Positions 43,373-50,667 of a stretch of DNA of 54,169 nt are shown here, in pieces (the first letter of the stretch is position 1; each line of letters opens with the position of its first letter). This stretch comes from Candidatus Bipolaricaulota bacterium (GTDB lineage: Bacteria; Bipolaricaulota; Bipolaricaulia; Bipolaricaulales; Bipolaricaulaceae): assembly GCA_937921255.1 (NCBI GenBank), contig CAKZSO010000037.1, forward strand, positions 1 through 54,169, given 5' to 3'. The notes below the pieces were generated by a model. That model searched no databases. It worked only from the letters and a program-made list of their open reading frames with translations, and was not told the DNA's origin. The position numbers and the translations under genes were made by a program.

Positions 43373-44521
43373 CTACGGCTGGAGGACCTCCGGCGGGAGG
43401 ATCCGCACCTCCTCGACCTCGGGGAACTGGAGGGCCGTCTTCTCGATCTGGGCGCGCAGGATTGCGGTGCGGCACGCCCCGCCCGAAGTCCTGTGCTCCG
43501 GATCAGCGAGGACCAGCGTCAACACGCCGTCCTCGGCGTACACCGCCTCCAAACGGACACCGGGGAGCGGGAACTCTGAGGAGTAGCCCACCTCGGTTTC
43601 CCAGGGAGCGAGCGGGGGGTCCAAAAGAAGCCGCACGGACGCCTCCAGGGGTGGGGCATCGAACGGTACCCACCGGGCCAAAGGCAGCACCGCATCCGGG
43701 CTGCACGCCGTGTGGCCGTGGAGGAGGGAATCCACGCCGGCGTGGTAGGCGTACACGCGGACAACCCACACGTCGTCAGGAACCTGCCCGGAAGGAACGT
43801 CGGGAACACGTACCAGGAGGTCTCCCGCCACCCGATACTCGAACTCCCGATCCACCAGCCTCAGGCAAACCACGTACCCCGACGTGATCATCTGGGCGTA
43901 CATCATCCCCGGCTCGCGCACCCCGAGGCTCGTGTCCGCAAAGTCGCGGGCGAGAACCTCGACGATCTTGATCCTTCGTGCGCAGACGGCCAGGTCTTCG
44001 GCAAGAGAGGCTTGGGCCCACGCCGCGGCGCGGCGGGCCTCCGGGTCCCCGAGCCACGCCGGCTCGTCGGCCACCGGTACCGCGACCGGGTGAAGTGAGT
44101 CCAGGAACCCCCGCGGGGCGAGGAGCACGTTCCTTCCCCCCTCGTCTTGGGCAACGGAGAAGGAAGCGACGGCCTGACCCTCGCAGGGATCGCCCCAGGT
44201 GAGGGTGTAGGATCCCGTTGGGAGCCAGATCCGCCAGTCCAGGAACGTCCGTTCCGCTCCCGGATCGAGGGTCAGGACCTCGGAGAACGAGGCGACGATG
44301 CGCCACGATCCGCCCTGCGGCACGAGCGACCCGCCGAGTTCGGCCAGCCGTTCGACGTACCCCGCCGGGCCAACAGGGGTCACCCCGCACCGGACCCGGA
44401 CGAACCCGTCGGCCTCCATGCTCAGCGCGATCTCCGGCCGCAGCGCCTCGACCGCCGGGCCGGCGAGGGCCGCCCAACCCGCCACCATTCCGGCAACCAT
44501 CCCCCATGCTCCACGTTTCAT
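43373..44521 (-). CDS. Exported protein with C-terminal GerM-like domain
   Basis: The 382-residue protein has a signal peptide (WGMVAGMVAGWAALAG) behind GGAGG. The middle is beta-rich. The last ~90 residues, beginning ASVRLLLDPPLAPWETEVG and ending IEKTALQFPEVEEVRILPP, match the pattern of GerM domains: VxL...L and a terminal helix followed by FPxVxxVRIL. GerM-type domains are found in lipoproteins of spore formers and many other envelope proteins; no sporulation link is implied. The promoter is at 44587-44616. Confidence 0.7.
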   Translation of the reverse strand: MKRGAWGMVAGMVAGWAALAGPAVEALRPEIALSMEADGFVRVRCGVTPVGPAGYVERLAELGGSLVPQGGSWRIVASFSEVLTLDPGAERTFLDWRIWLPTGSYTLTWGDPCEGQAVASFSVAQDEGGRNVLLAPRGFLDSLHPVAVPVADEPAWLGDPEARRAAAWAQASLAEDLAVCARRIKIVEVLARDFADTSLGVREPGMMYAQMITSGYVVCLRLVDREFEYRVAGDLLVRVPDVPSGQVPDDVWVVRVYAYHAGVDSLLHGHTACSPDAVLPLARWVPFDAPPLEASVRLLLDPPLAPWETEVGYSSEFPLPGVRLEAVYAEDGVLTLVLADPEHRTSGGACRTAILRAQIEKTALQFPEVEEVRILPPEVLQP

Positions 44522-44586
44522 ACCCTACCTCCACCTCTTCCTGGCCACACGCCAGCAGCGATTGTTCCACCCAATCAGGGCACACC

Positions 44587-44616
44587 AGTATAGGACATAC
44601 GCTCTTCTCTGCCCAA
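44587..44616 (-). promoter_or_regulatory. Promoter of the GerM-like gene
   Basis: TTGGGC (44616-44611), an 18-base spacer and TATACT (44592-44587) on the minus strand. It overlaps, head to head, the upstream region of the AlkX-like gene. Confidence 0.6.
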
Positions 44617-44625
44617 GAGGGGCAG

Positions 44626-44654
44626 TGGCGACAGCGCCAGACCGTGGGTAGAGT
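44626..44654 (+). promoter_or_regulatory. Leaderless-type promoter of the AlkX-like gene
   Basis: TGGCGA (44626-44631), 17-base spacer and TAGAGT (44649-44654), with 7 bases to the ATG at 44662 and no ribosome site. Confidence 0.45.
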
Positions 44655-44661
44655 GACCAAC

Positions 44662-45852
44662 ATGGTCCTGAACTGGACGAGGGACGAGGCGCGCCTTTTC
44701 CAGCTCGCCGCGGTGGGGCTCCACGGGAAGCGCTACCCCGAGGGGGAGGAGGGGATTCGCCAAGCGTTCCGGGACCTCCGGGCGGTGCAGCTCGACCCGC
44801 TCCCCATCCTCGGCCGAAACCACGACCTCGTCCTCCAGGCCCGCGTGGATGGGACCCATCCCGGGATGTTCCTCGACCTCGTCCACGAGGAGCGCCTCGG
44901 GTTCGAGTACTGGGACAAGATGCTGTGCGCGATCCCGATCGAGGAGTTCCCGCACTTCCGGGCCCTGATGGACGCGGGCGGAGAGCGGTGGGAACGGCAC
45001 CGTGAGGAGCGCCTCGACCGCGACCATCCGGGCGCCAAGGAAGCTGTGATCGCGGCGGTGCGGGAGCACGGTCCCCTGTCGACAGCTGAACTGAAGAAGC
45101 TGGAAGTCGCTCAAGGCGCCCACCGGGGGTGGAAGACGACCCAGGCCGCGGGGGCAGCGCTTGAAGTCCTGTGGAACCGGGGCCAACTTTCCGTCTCTCA
45201 TCGCGTGAACTACCGCCGGTACTTCGACCTCACAGAGCGGGTCGTCCCGCGACGAATCCTCTCCCAGGCCACCCCGAGCTGGGAGGAGTTCCTCCGCCAT
45301 CTGCTGCGGAAACGGGTGGACACGGTGGGGCTTCTTCCCGCGGGCGGGGCGGCCGAGACGTGGATGTCGCTGCGTCAGGCCCGCAGCGCTGGGTTGCCCC
45401 AACGGATGGTCGAACAGGGAGACCTGGCCTTGGTTCAGGTGGACGGGGTGCGCACCCCGTTCTACGCCCGACCCGACGCGGCGAAGGTTCTGCGCACGGC
45501 AGAAGAGGTCCCGTTCGACGATCAGGCCCAGATGATCGCTCCCCTTGATCCCCTCCTGTGGTGCCGCGACGCCCTGGCCAAGGTGTGGGGGTTCGCCTAC
45601 GCGTGGGAGGTGTACAAGAAGCCTGACCAGCGCACGTTCGGGTACTACGTGCTCCCCGTGCTCCACCGAAACCGGTTCGTGGGCCGGTTCGACGGCCGCT
45701 ACGACGCGAAGGCGAAGGCCCTCCACATCCTTGGATATTGGAAGGAACGGAACGGCCTACCGCTCCGGCACCCGGCGATCCGGGACGCGTTCGCGCGGCT
45801 CCTCGCCTACCTTGGCGGCCACACGATTGCCGGGCCGGCGCGCCCGCAGTAG
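44662..45852 (+). CDS. AlkX/YcaQ-type DNA glycosylase (winged-helix HTH_42 family)
   Basis: The 396-residue protein shows the HTH_42 fold of YcaQ: AVQLDPLPILGRNHDLVL includes the catalytic QLD (43-45), matching the QxD of E. coli AlkX, which unhooks DNA interstrand crosslinks. Other conserved parts are LSTAELKKLE (winged helix), WNRGQLSVSHRVNYRRYFDL and the late FDDQAQMIAPLDPLLW, GFAYAWEVYKKPDQRTFGYYVLPVL motifs. It probably excises bulky alkylated bases or unhooks crosslinks. A start at ATG 44662 suits the nearby promoter. Confidence 0.88.
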   Translation: MVLNWTRDEARLFQLAAVGLHGKRYPEGEEGIRQAFRDLRAVQLDPLPILGRNHDLVLQARVDGTHPGMFLDLVHEERLGFEYWDKMLCAIPIEEFPHFRALMDAGGERWERHREERLDRDHPGAKEAVIAAVREHGPLSTAELKKLEVAQGAHRGWKTTQAAGAALEVLWNRGQLSVSHRVNYRRYFDLTERVVPRRILSQATPSWEEFLRHLLRKRVDTVGLLPAGGAAETWMSLRQARSAGLPQRMVEQGDLALVQVDGVRTPFYARPDAAKVLRTAEEVPFDDQAQMIAPLDPLLWCRDALAKVWGFAYAWEVYKKPDQRTFGYYVLPVLHRNRFVGRFDGRYDAKAKALHILGYWKERNGLPLRHPAIRDAFARLLAYLGGHTIAGPARPQ

Positions 45853-45976
45853 CGCGAGGTCCAGGCCCAGCGTCGGAGCTCGCCCCCGACGAAACGCTAG
45901 TCGGGTGGGATGGGCAGCGTTGCTCCTTGGGTGTGGGTAGAATGATCGCGGATCGCTCCATGGAGGTGGACTCGAG

Positions 45977-46372
45977 ATGAGACTACTGACAAGGATCGTA
46001 GCCGGAGGTGGAGTCGCGGCGTTCTTCTTCTTCTCCTGGGTCATCATGATGCTTTGGAACAGCATCGTCGCCGGGCACCTCGAGCTCGCCAAGCCCCTCT
46101 CCTACCTTCAGACCTGCGGGCTGTGGTTCACGATCATCCTCCTCTTCGCCTGGACCGGGATCGCCGTCCGGTGGCAGTTCCGCCGGGCGTGGTTCCACGA
46201 GCGCCGGAGAGAGGACCTGGGCCACGACATCGAGCGCAAGATCAAGAGCGGCTTTGCTCGCTGGGTCGGGGCGGAAAAGGACCTGGACTGGGACGAGCTT
46301 GGAGAGCGGATCGAGAAGAAGATCAAATCCCACATCAAGGACTGGCTCGCCGAAGACGAAGAGAAGGACTGA
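45977..46372 (+). CDS. Two-helix membrane protein with amphipathic C-terminal tail
   Basis: The 131-residue protein starts behind GGAGG (45962-45966) with an 11-base gap. Hydrophobic segments lie near 6-30 (VAAFFFFSWVIMMLW) and 46-65 (TCGLWFTIILLFAWTGIAV), and a charged tail (ERIEKKIKSHIKDWLAEDEEKD) follows. TAGAAT at 45938-45943 may be the -10 box. No family recognised. Confidence 0.65.
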   Translation: MRLLTRIVAGGGVAAFFFFSWVIMMLWNSIVAGHLELAKPLSYLQTCGLWFTIILLFAWTGIAVRWQFRRAWFHERRREDLGHDIERKIKSGFARWVGAEKDLDWDELGERIEKKIKSHIKDWLAEDEEKD

Positions 46373-46414
46373 CTACGGCTCGACTAGGAAACCGTTAGAG
46401 ACCCCGCCCCCGGC

Positions 46415-46433
46415 CCTCTCCCCCAGGGAGAGG
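46415..46433. terminator. Bidirectional hairpin between convergent genes
   Basis: CCTCTCCC (46415-46422) and GGGAGAGG (46426-46433) pair perfectly around a 3-base loop. It lies between the membrane protein and the NfeD-type protease, both ending here. No strong U-run follows. Confidence 0.4.
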
Positions 46434-46479
46434 CGCTGCCTTCCTTCCTGCTCCTTGGAGGGGAAAAGGGTGCAGAACG

Positions 46480-47742
46480 CTACTCCTGGCGGCGGACAGT
46501 GAGGCGGGACCGCTCCTGCCCGACCACCCGAATCCGATCCCCGGCGCGCACGGGCTCCCCCTCCGCCCGAGCCCGCCAGTACTCACCCTTCACCAGGACC
46601 CACCCCTCGGGAGCGAGGTCGTCCTTGGCCATGCCCTCCAGCCCGACCATCGTCGTCAGAGGGCGGGGCCTCCTCCGTTGGGCGAGAAGTCCCTTCGAGG
46701 CGATGAATAGGAAAAGCAGGGTCAGCGTCCCCACCGTGGCGGCCACCGTGATCCACGACAGCCGGAGCGCTGTCCCCTCGAGCTCAAAGAGCGAAAACGA
46801 ACCGATCAGAAGGCTCACTACTCCCCCGGTGGTGAGGATCCCGTCCGTGGGGGTGAACACGTCGAGGACCATCAGGAGGACCCCGAACAGGATCAGCCCG
46901 ACCCCAACCAGACTGATAGGGAGGATCTGCAATCCGAGGAGGGCGAGGAGGAGCGAGATCCCCCCCCCCACCAGGCCGATCCCGATCCCCGGGGTGAAGA
47001 ACTCGTAGATGAGGCCGTAGATCCCGAGGAGGAGGAGGATGTAGACGAGGTTGGGGTCGGCAAGGTAGGAAAAGAGCCGCTCTCGGAGGGTCATCTCGAC
47101 CTCGCGCACCGGGAGCCCGGCCGTGCGGAGGACCCGGCCATCCCGGAGCCGGTAACCGTCGAGGGCAGAGAGGAGGGCGGGGAACGAGTCGGCAACGATC
47201 TCGATCACCCCGAGGTCGAGGGCTTCGGTGGCGGTCACGGTGGCTGATTCCCGCACGGCGCGCTCAGCCCAGTCGGCGTTCCTCCCCCGGAACTCGGCCA
47301 CGGACCGAATCCGGGACACGGCGTCGTTGACCGCCTTCTGAACGGTGGGGTCGCCCTCCTTCGCCGACTCCCCGCTGATCGCCACCGGATGGGCGGCCCC
47401 AGTGCTCGTCCCGCGGGCCATCGCCGCCACGTCGGCGGCGACGAGGATGAACGTCCCTGCCGACGCGGCCCGCGCCCCCGCCGGCCCGACCCAGACCACC
47501 ACCGGAACGGGCGAGGCGAGGATCGCCTCCACGATCTCCTTCATCGCCGTGTCGAGGCCGCCCGGGGTGTCGAGGACGAGGACAACAAGGGACGCGCCGG
47601 TTCGGTTCGCCTCCCCCAGCCCCCGCACGATGTAGCCGCTCGTGGCCGGGTTCACCGTCCCGTCGAGCGACAACCGCACCACCTCGCCCACCCCGGAGAG
47701 GGAGGCGATGAGCAGGGCCGCTACCACGATGAGCCGAGGCAT
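46480..47742 (-). CDS. NfeD-type membrane serine protease (ClpP class)
   Basis: The 420-residue protein has a signal peptide, a ClpP-like domain with LVLDTPGGLDTAMKEI and RAASAGTF (catalytic Ser94), and a likely partner Lys near 136. A block of about four membrane helices (225-365) and a C-terminal OB-type NfeD domain (LTTMVGLEGMAKDDLAPEG, WRARAEGEPVRAGDRIRVV) follow. These proteases cleave stomatin-type membrane proteins or clear membrane proteins; no stomatin gene is in the window. TACAAT 8 bases before the ATG and no ribosome site suggest a leaderless mRNA. Confidence 0.92.
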   Translation of the reverse strand: MPRLIVVAALLIASLSGVGEVVRLSLDGTVNPATSGYIVRGLGEANRTGASLVVLVLDTPGGLDTAMKEIVEAILASPVPVVVWVGPAGARAASAGTFILVAADVAAMARGTSTGAAHPVAISGESAKEGDPTVQKAVNDAVSRIRSVAEFRGRNADWAERAVRESATVTATEALDLGVIEIVADSFPALLSALDGYRLRDGRVLRTAGLPVREVEMTLRERLFSYLADPNLVYILLLLGIYGLIYEFFTPGIGIGLVGGGISLLLALLGLQILPISLVGVGLILFGVLLMVLDVFTPTDGILTTGGVVSLLIGSFSLFELEGTALRLSWITVAATVGTLTLLFLFIASKGLLAQRRRPRPLTTMVGLEGMAKDDLAPEGWVLVKGEYWRARAEGEPVRAGDRIRVVGQERSRLTVRRQE

Positions 47743-47750
47743 CGGAGTTG

Positions 47751-47756
47751 ATTGTA
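47751..47756 (-). promoter_or_regulatory. -10 box of the NfeD gene, leaderless
   Basis: TACAAT within CCAAGTCGCTACAAT (47765-47751), a 15-base string repeated exactly before the small gene at 53668. Eight bases separate it from the ATG at 47742. Confidence 0.55.
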
Positions 47757-47835
47757 GCGACTTGGAGCAGCGCACTGGAGATCGGTCCACCCCCGCTTGC
47801 CCCGGAGCGAGATCGGGAAAGCGGGGACCGTCCGC

Positions 47836-47841
47836 TATACT
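47836..47841 (+). promoter_or_regulatory. -10 box of the antiporter operon, leaderless
   Basis: TATACT ends 7 bases before the ATG at 47849, with no ribosome site. No good -35 match is seen. Confidence 0.5.
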
Positions 47842-47848
47842 CACACCG

Positions 47849-48328
47849 ATGAGGCGGTGGATCGGCGGGATCGCGGTCGGGGGGCTCCTGTGGGGGATGT
47901 GGGTCCTCCTCTGGCGGGGCGCGGCGTGGCCGATCCTGACGGTGGGGGCCGTCTTCCCCGTGGCCACCCTCGGCGCGGCGAAGGCGGGGCTGCTGCCGCT
48001 CGACTTCCCCCTCGCGGCGTGGTTCCGCCTCGACCTGTGGCTCGCGTTCGCGGGCGTGGTGAGCGCTCTCGTCGTCGCGGCAGTGGCCCGCACGGGGTGG
48101 GCGATCCTCACCGGCCGCACCCGGTCGGGGATCGTCGCGATCCCAATCCGCCCCCGGTCGGAGATGGGAAGGCTCCTCCTCCTGTGGGCGATCACCGTCA
48201 CCCCGGGGACGATCGCCCTGCTCGTCGAGGAGGACGCGGCGTACGTCCACTGCCTCCACCGGCCGCCGGGCCCGTCCCTCCCGGGAACGGGGCTCGTGGA
48301 GAACCTCCTCGTAAGGTTGTGGGGATGA
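47849..48328 (+). CDS. mrpE: Mrp/Mbh antiporter subunit E
   Basis: The 159-residue membrane protein starts MRRWIGGIAVGGLLWGMW and carries the MnhE/MrpE features: two N-terminal helices, the SGIVAIPIRPRSEMGRLLL stretch and the WAITVTPGTIALLV segment ending with a cytoplasmic VHCLHRP tail. It is the first gene of an eight-gene operon. In Mbh order this is MbhA, in Mrp it is MrpE. Its ATG lies 7 bases from a TATACT box, and the stop overlaps subunit F. Confidence 0.88.
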   Translation: MRRWIGGIAVGGLLWGMWVLLWRGAAWPILTVGAVFPVATLGAAKAGLLPLDFPLAAWFRLDLWLAFAGVVSALVVAAVARTGWAILTGRTRSGIVAIPIRPRSEMGRLLLLWAITVTPGTIALLVEEDAAYVHCLHRPPGPSLPGTGLVENLLVRLWG

Positions 48329-48576
48329 GAACCGCCATCTTGGCAGCTCTTCTGTTCACCGCGCTACCGCCGCTGGGGAGGCTGTGGGCCGGGCCAACCC
48401 TGTGGGACCGGCTGACCGGCGCGGCATCGCTTAACGTGCGGGTAACCCTGGCCCTGGCCGCGGAGGCGGCGTTTGCGGGGCACGGGATCCTCCTCGATGT
48501 GGCCTTGGCCTACGCGGTGCTCGGGTTCCTGGGGACGGTGCTCGTGGCCCGGTTCGGGGAACGGGGGCAACGGTGA
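48325..48576 (+). CDS. mrpF: Mrp/Mbh antiporter subunit F
   Basis: An 83-residue hydrophobic protein matching MnhF/MrpF: the family motif PTLWDRLTGAASLNVRV and a C-terminal helix (DVALAYAVLGFLGTVLVARF). ATG 48325 overlaps the subunit E stop. Equivalent to MbhB. Confidence 0.85.
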   Translation: MRTAILAALLFTALPPLGRLWAGPTLWDRLTGAASLNVRVTLALAAEAAFAGHGILLDVALAYAVLGFLGTVLVARFGERGQR

Positions 48577-48869
48577 TCGGAACGGCCTTCCTTGCCGCGG
48601 GACTGGCGTTGCTCCTCCTCGGGGGAGTTGGGCTCCTCCGTTTCCGCGGCCCCTATGAGCGGCTTCAAGCCTCAGGAGTCGGTGACATCGGGGGAGCGCT
48701 GCTGTTCCTAGTGGGGTTGATCCTGCGCCTCGGGTGGTCGGCCACGGGGGGGATTCTCGTCGCCCTGATCGTCTTCTTCCTCTTCACCGGGCCGCTCTCA
48801 ACCCACGCCATCGCCAAGGCCGCGTTCGTTCGGGGCGAGCGGCCCCGCGAGGAACGACCATGGCCGTGA
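48573..48869 (+). CDS. mrpG: Mrp/Mbh antiporter subunit G
   Basis: The 98-residue protein has the MnhG signature LRFRGPYERLQASGVGDIGG and three hydrophobic segments. GTG 48573 overlaps the subunit F stop (GTGA). Equivalent to MbhC. The tail GERPREERPWP overlaps the start of the next gene by 10 bases. Confidence 0.88.
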   Translation: MIGTAFLAAGLALLLLGGVGLLRFRGPYERLQASGVGDIGGALLFLVGLILRLGWSATGGILVALIVFFLFTGPLSTHAIAKAAFVRGERPREERPWP

Positions 48870-49672
48870 TCCTGCTCTCAGCCCTGACGTTGGCCCTGGC
48901 GGTGTTCGCCCTCACCCAGCGCCGCCTCCTGTGGGGGGTGATCGGGGTCGGAGCCCACTCGCTCGCCCTCGCTGGCGTGTACCTGTTCCTCGCCGCCCCC
49001 GACGTCGCCCTGACCCAGGCCGCAGTCGGGTTTGGCCTCGTGACCTTCATCTACCTCCTCGCGCTCCGGCGGACGGGGAAGCTGACCGTGGTTGCCGCCG
49101 AGACCCCGCCCCTCCTCCACCAGGATGGGGAGCACGTAGCAGGGTTGGAGTGGGAGATCCTGTCCCGGCTCGGCCGCCAGCTCCACCGAGATGTGGAGGT
49201 CCTGTGGGTGACGCGGGCGGAGATCCCCCGGCTCCTCCGCGCGGGCGAGGCCGACGTCGGCGCCGGAGGCTACCTACCCCGAACCGACGACGGGGTCGTC
49301 CTCTCCCGCCCCCTCATCCCGACCCGAATTGTGGCCGTCCGCTGTGGCCCTGGCCCCTGCGGGGCCGTGGCCGGGGACCGGTGCCAGGACTGCCTTCCCG
49401 CAAGCAGCGTGACGTACGAGGACCACCGCGAGCTCGCCTCCGCCCTCCGCTCCGGCGAGATCGGGGAGGCGGTGGCCGACCTCCTCCACGTGCGCCAGTG
49501 GGTGCTGTCGGGCGAGGTCCAGCCGAGCGAGACCAAGGACGGGGGGGAGGCCGCGTTCCGGTTCGCCGTGGCCCCAGGGGAAGAGGACGTGCGCCAGGCC
49601 CTCGACGCGCTCCTCGCCGAGCTGGAGAGGAGCGGGGAGCTCGCTCGCCTCATCGCGAGGTACATCGGATGA
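48860..49672 (+). CDS. MbhD/DUF4040 antiporter subunit fused to a solute-binding-like domain
   Basis: The ATG at 48860 follows GAGGAA. Residues 1-70 form three helices with the MbhD/DUF4040 motif APDVALTQAAVGFGLVTF. From about 90 the chain turns into a family 3 periplasmic binding-like domain: LEWEILSRLGRQL, IPRLLRAGEADVGAGG, VVLSRPLIPTRIVAVR, and the typical C-terminus LDALLAELERSGELARLIA. In its centre four cysteines lie at 162, 167, 175 and 178 (C-x4-C-x7-C-x2-C), like a metal or iron-sulfur knuckle. RRTGK after the third helix suggests, by the positive-inside rule, that the extra domain may be cytoplasmic. Ligand sensing or gating of the antiporter is a plausible role (inference). Confidence 0.8.
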   Translation: MAVILLSALTLALAVFALTQRRLLWGVIGVGAHSLALAGVYLFLAAPDVALTQAAVGFGLVTFIYLLALRRTGKLTVVAAETPPLLHQDGEHVAGLEWEILSRLGRQLHRDVEVLWVTRAEIPRLLRAGEADVGAGGYLPRTDDGVVLSRPLIPTRIVAVRCGPGPCGAVAGDRCQDCLPASSVTYEDHRELASALRSGEIGEAVADLLHVRQWVLSGEVQPSETKDGGEAAFRFAVAPGEEDVRQALDALLAELERSGELARLIARYIG

Positions 49673-50307
49673 GGGTCCTCACCGCGCTTTCCCTCCTCGC
49701 GCTCGCGGGCCTGCTCGCCCTGGGGGTGAGCGGGGTGTTCCCCCGCCCCGAGCTCCCGTCGGCGGATGAGGTAGCCGCGGAGTGGGGGGCGGAGAACGTG
49801 GTCGCGGCGATCATCCTCGGCGTTCGGCTGTGGGACACGCTGTTCGAGATTCTCGTCTACGCGATGACGATCGTCGGGGTGAAGCTGGGGTTGCGGCTGT
49901 TGCGCTGGGAACGCCCCCTCCCTCCGGTTGCGGAGACCCCGCTCCTGCGGCGGTCGGCGGACCTCCTCCTGGGGCCGGTCGTCGTGTTCGCCCTGTACGT
50001 CGCGGTGAGCGGGCACCTCGGCCCGGGCGGCGGGTTCCCGGCGGGGGCGATCCTCGGGACCGCCCTCCTCCTCCTCGCCCTGGCCAAGGGAGTGGAGCGG
50101 CTGAGCGCGGAGATCCACGAGCCGGCCTTGGAGTGGGCCGAGTACGGGGCGATCGTGGCGATCCTCGCCCTGGCCGGGGGGCTCCTCCTCCTGGGGCGCC
50201 GCGGGAGCGGGTACCTCGTCGCCGCGAACGTCCTCATCGCCCTCGAGGTGGCGATCGGGGCGTGGGTCGTCCTCCACCGGTTCGCGAGCTCGCGGGGGGA
50301 GGTGTAG
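49669..50307 (+). CDS. mrpB: Mrp/Mbh antiporter subunit B with MbhE domain
   Basis: The 212-residue protein joins an N-terminal MbhE-like part (GAENVVAAIILGVRLWDTLFEIL) with MnhB (VSGHLGPGGGFPAGAILGTALLLLALAKG). ATG 49669 overlaps the upstream stop. Equivalent to MbhE and MbhF fused. The MbhD and MbhE parts are what form the C-terminus of MrpA in aerobic bacteria, so the MrpA C-terminus is represented here by two separate genes. Confidence 0.88.
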   Translation: MRVLTALSLLALAGLLALGVSGVFPRPELPSADEVAAEWGAENVVAAIILGVRLWDTLFEILVYAMTIVGVKLGLRLLRWERPLPPVAETPLLRRSADLLLGPVVVFALYVAVSGHLGPGGGFPAGAILGTALLLLALAKGVERLSAEIHEPALEWAEYGAIVAILALAGGLLLLGRRGSGYLVAANVLIALEVAIGAWVVLHRFASSRGEV

Positions 50308-50667
50308 ATGGAGGGCCTGGCCGCGGTGGCGCTCGCGATCGCGTTGGTGGGGGTTGGCTTTTGGACCCTCATCGTGAGGCGGAACCTCATCTGGAAACTC
50401 CTCGGCCTGAACGTGGGGGCGAGCGGGGCGATCCTGTTCCTCGTCGCTCTCGCCCACCGCCCCGGTGCGCGACCGCCCATCGTCGGGCTCGGGCCAGGAC
50501 CGTCCGCCGACCCCCTACCCCATGCCCTGGTGCTCACCGCGATCGTGATCGACTTCGCCACGCTGGCGCTGGCGCTCGTGTACGTGATCTTCCTCACCGA
50601 GCACCGCCACACCCAGGACGTGGAGCGCCTGGAGCGGGACGAGGAGCGCGGGTGGCCGCAGCCCTGA
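50308..50667 (+). CDS. mrpC: Mrp/Mbh antiporter subunit C (NuoK-like)
   Basis: The 119-residue protein with three hydrophobic segments shows the NuoK-like features: RRNLIWKLLGLNVGASGAILFL and DPLPHALVLTAIVIDFAT. Its start follows the subunit B stop directly. Equivalent to MbhG. The C-terminus HTQDVERLERDEER is charged and overlaps the next start by 16 bases. Confidence 0.88.
   Translation: MEGLAAVALAIALVGVGFWTLIVRRNLIWKLLGLNVGASGAILFLVALAHRPGARPPIVGLGPGPSADPLPHALVLTAIVIDFATLALALVYVIFLTEHRHTQDVERLERDEERGWPQP

Noticed and set aside
46415-46433. The CCTCTCCC hairpin as a member of a dispersed REP-like repeat
   Set aside because: I found only this one copy in the window, so it is annotated as a single hairpin.
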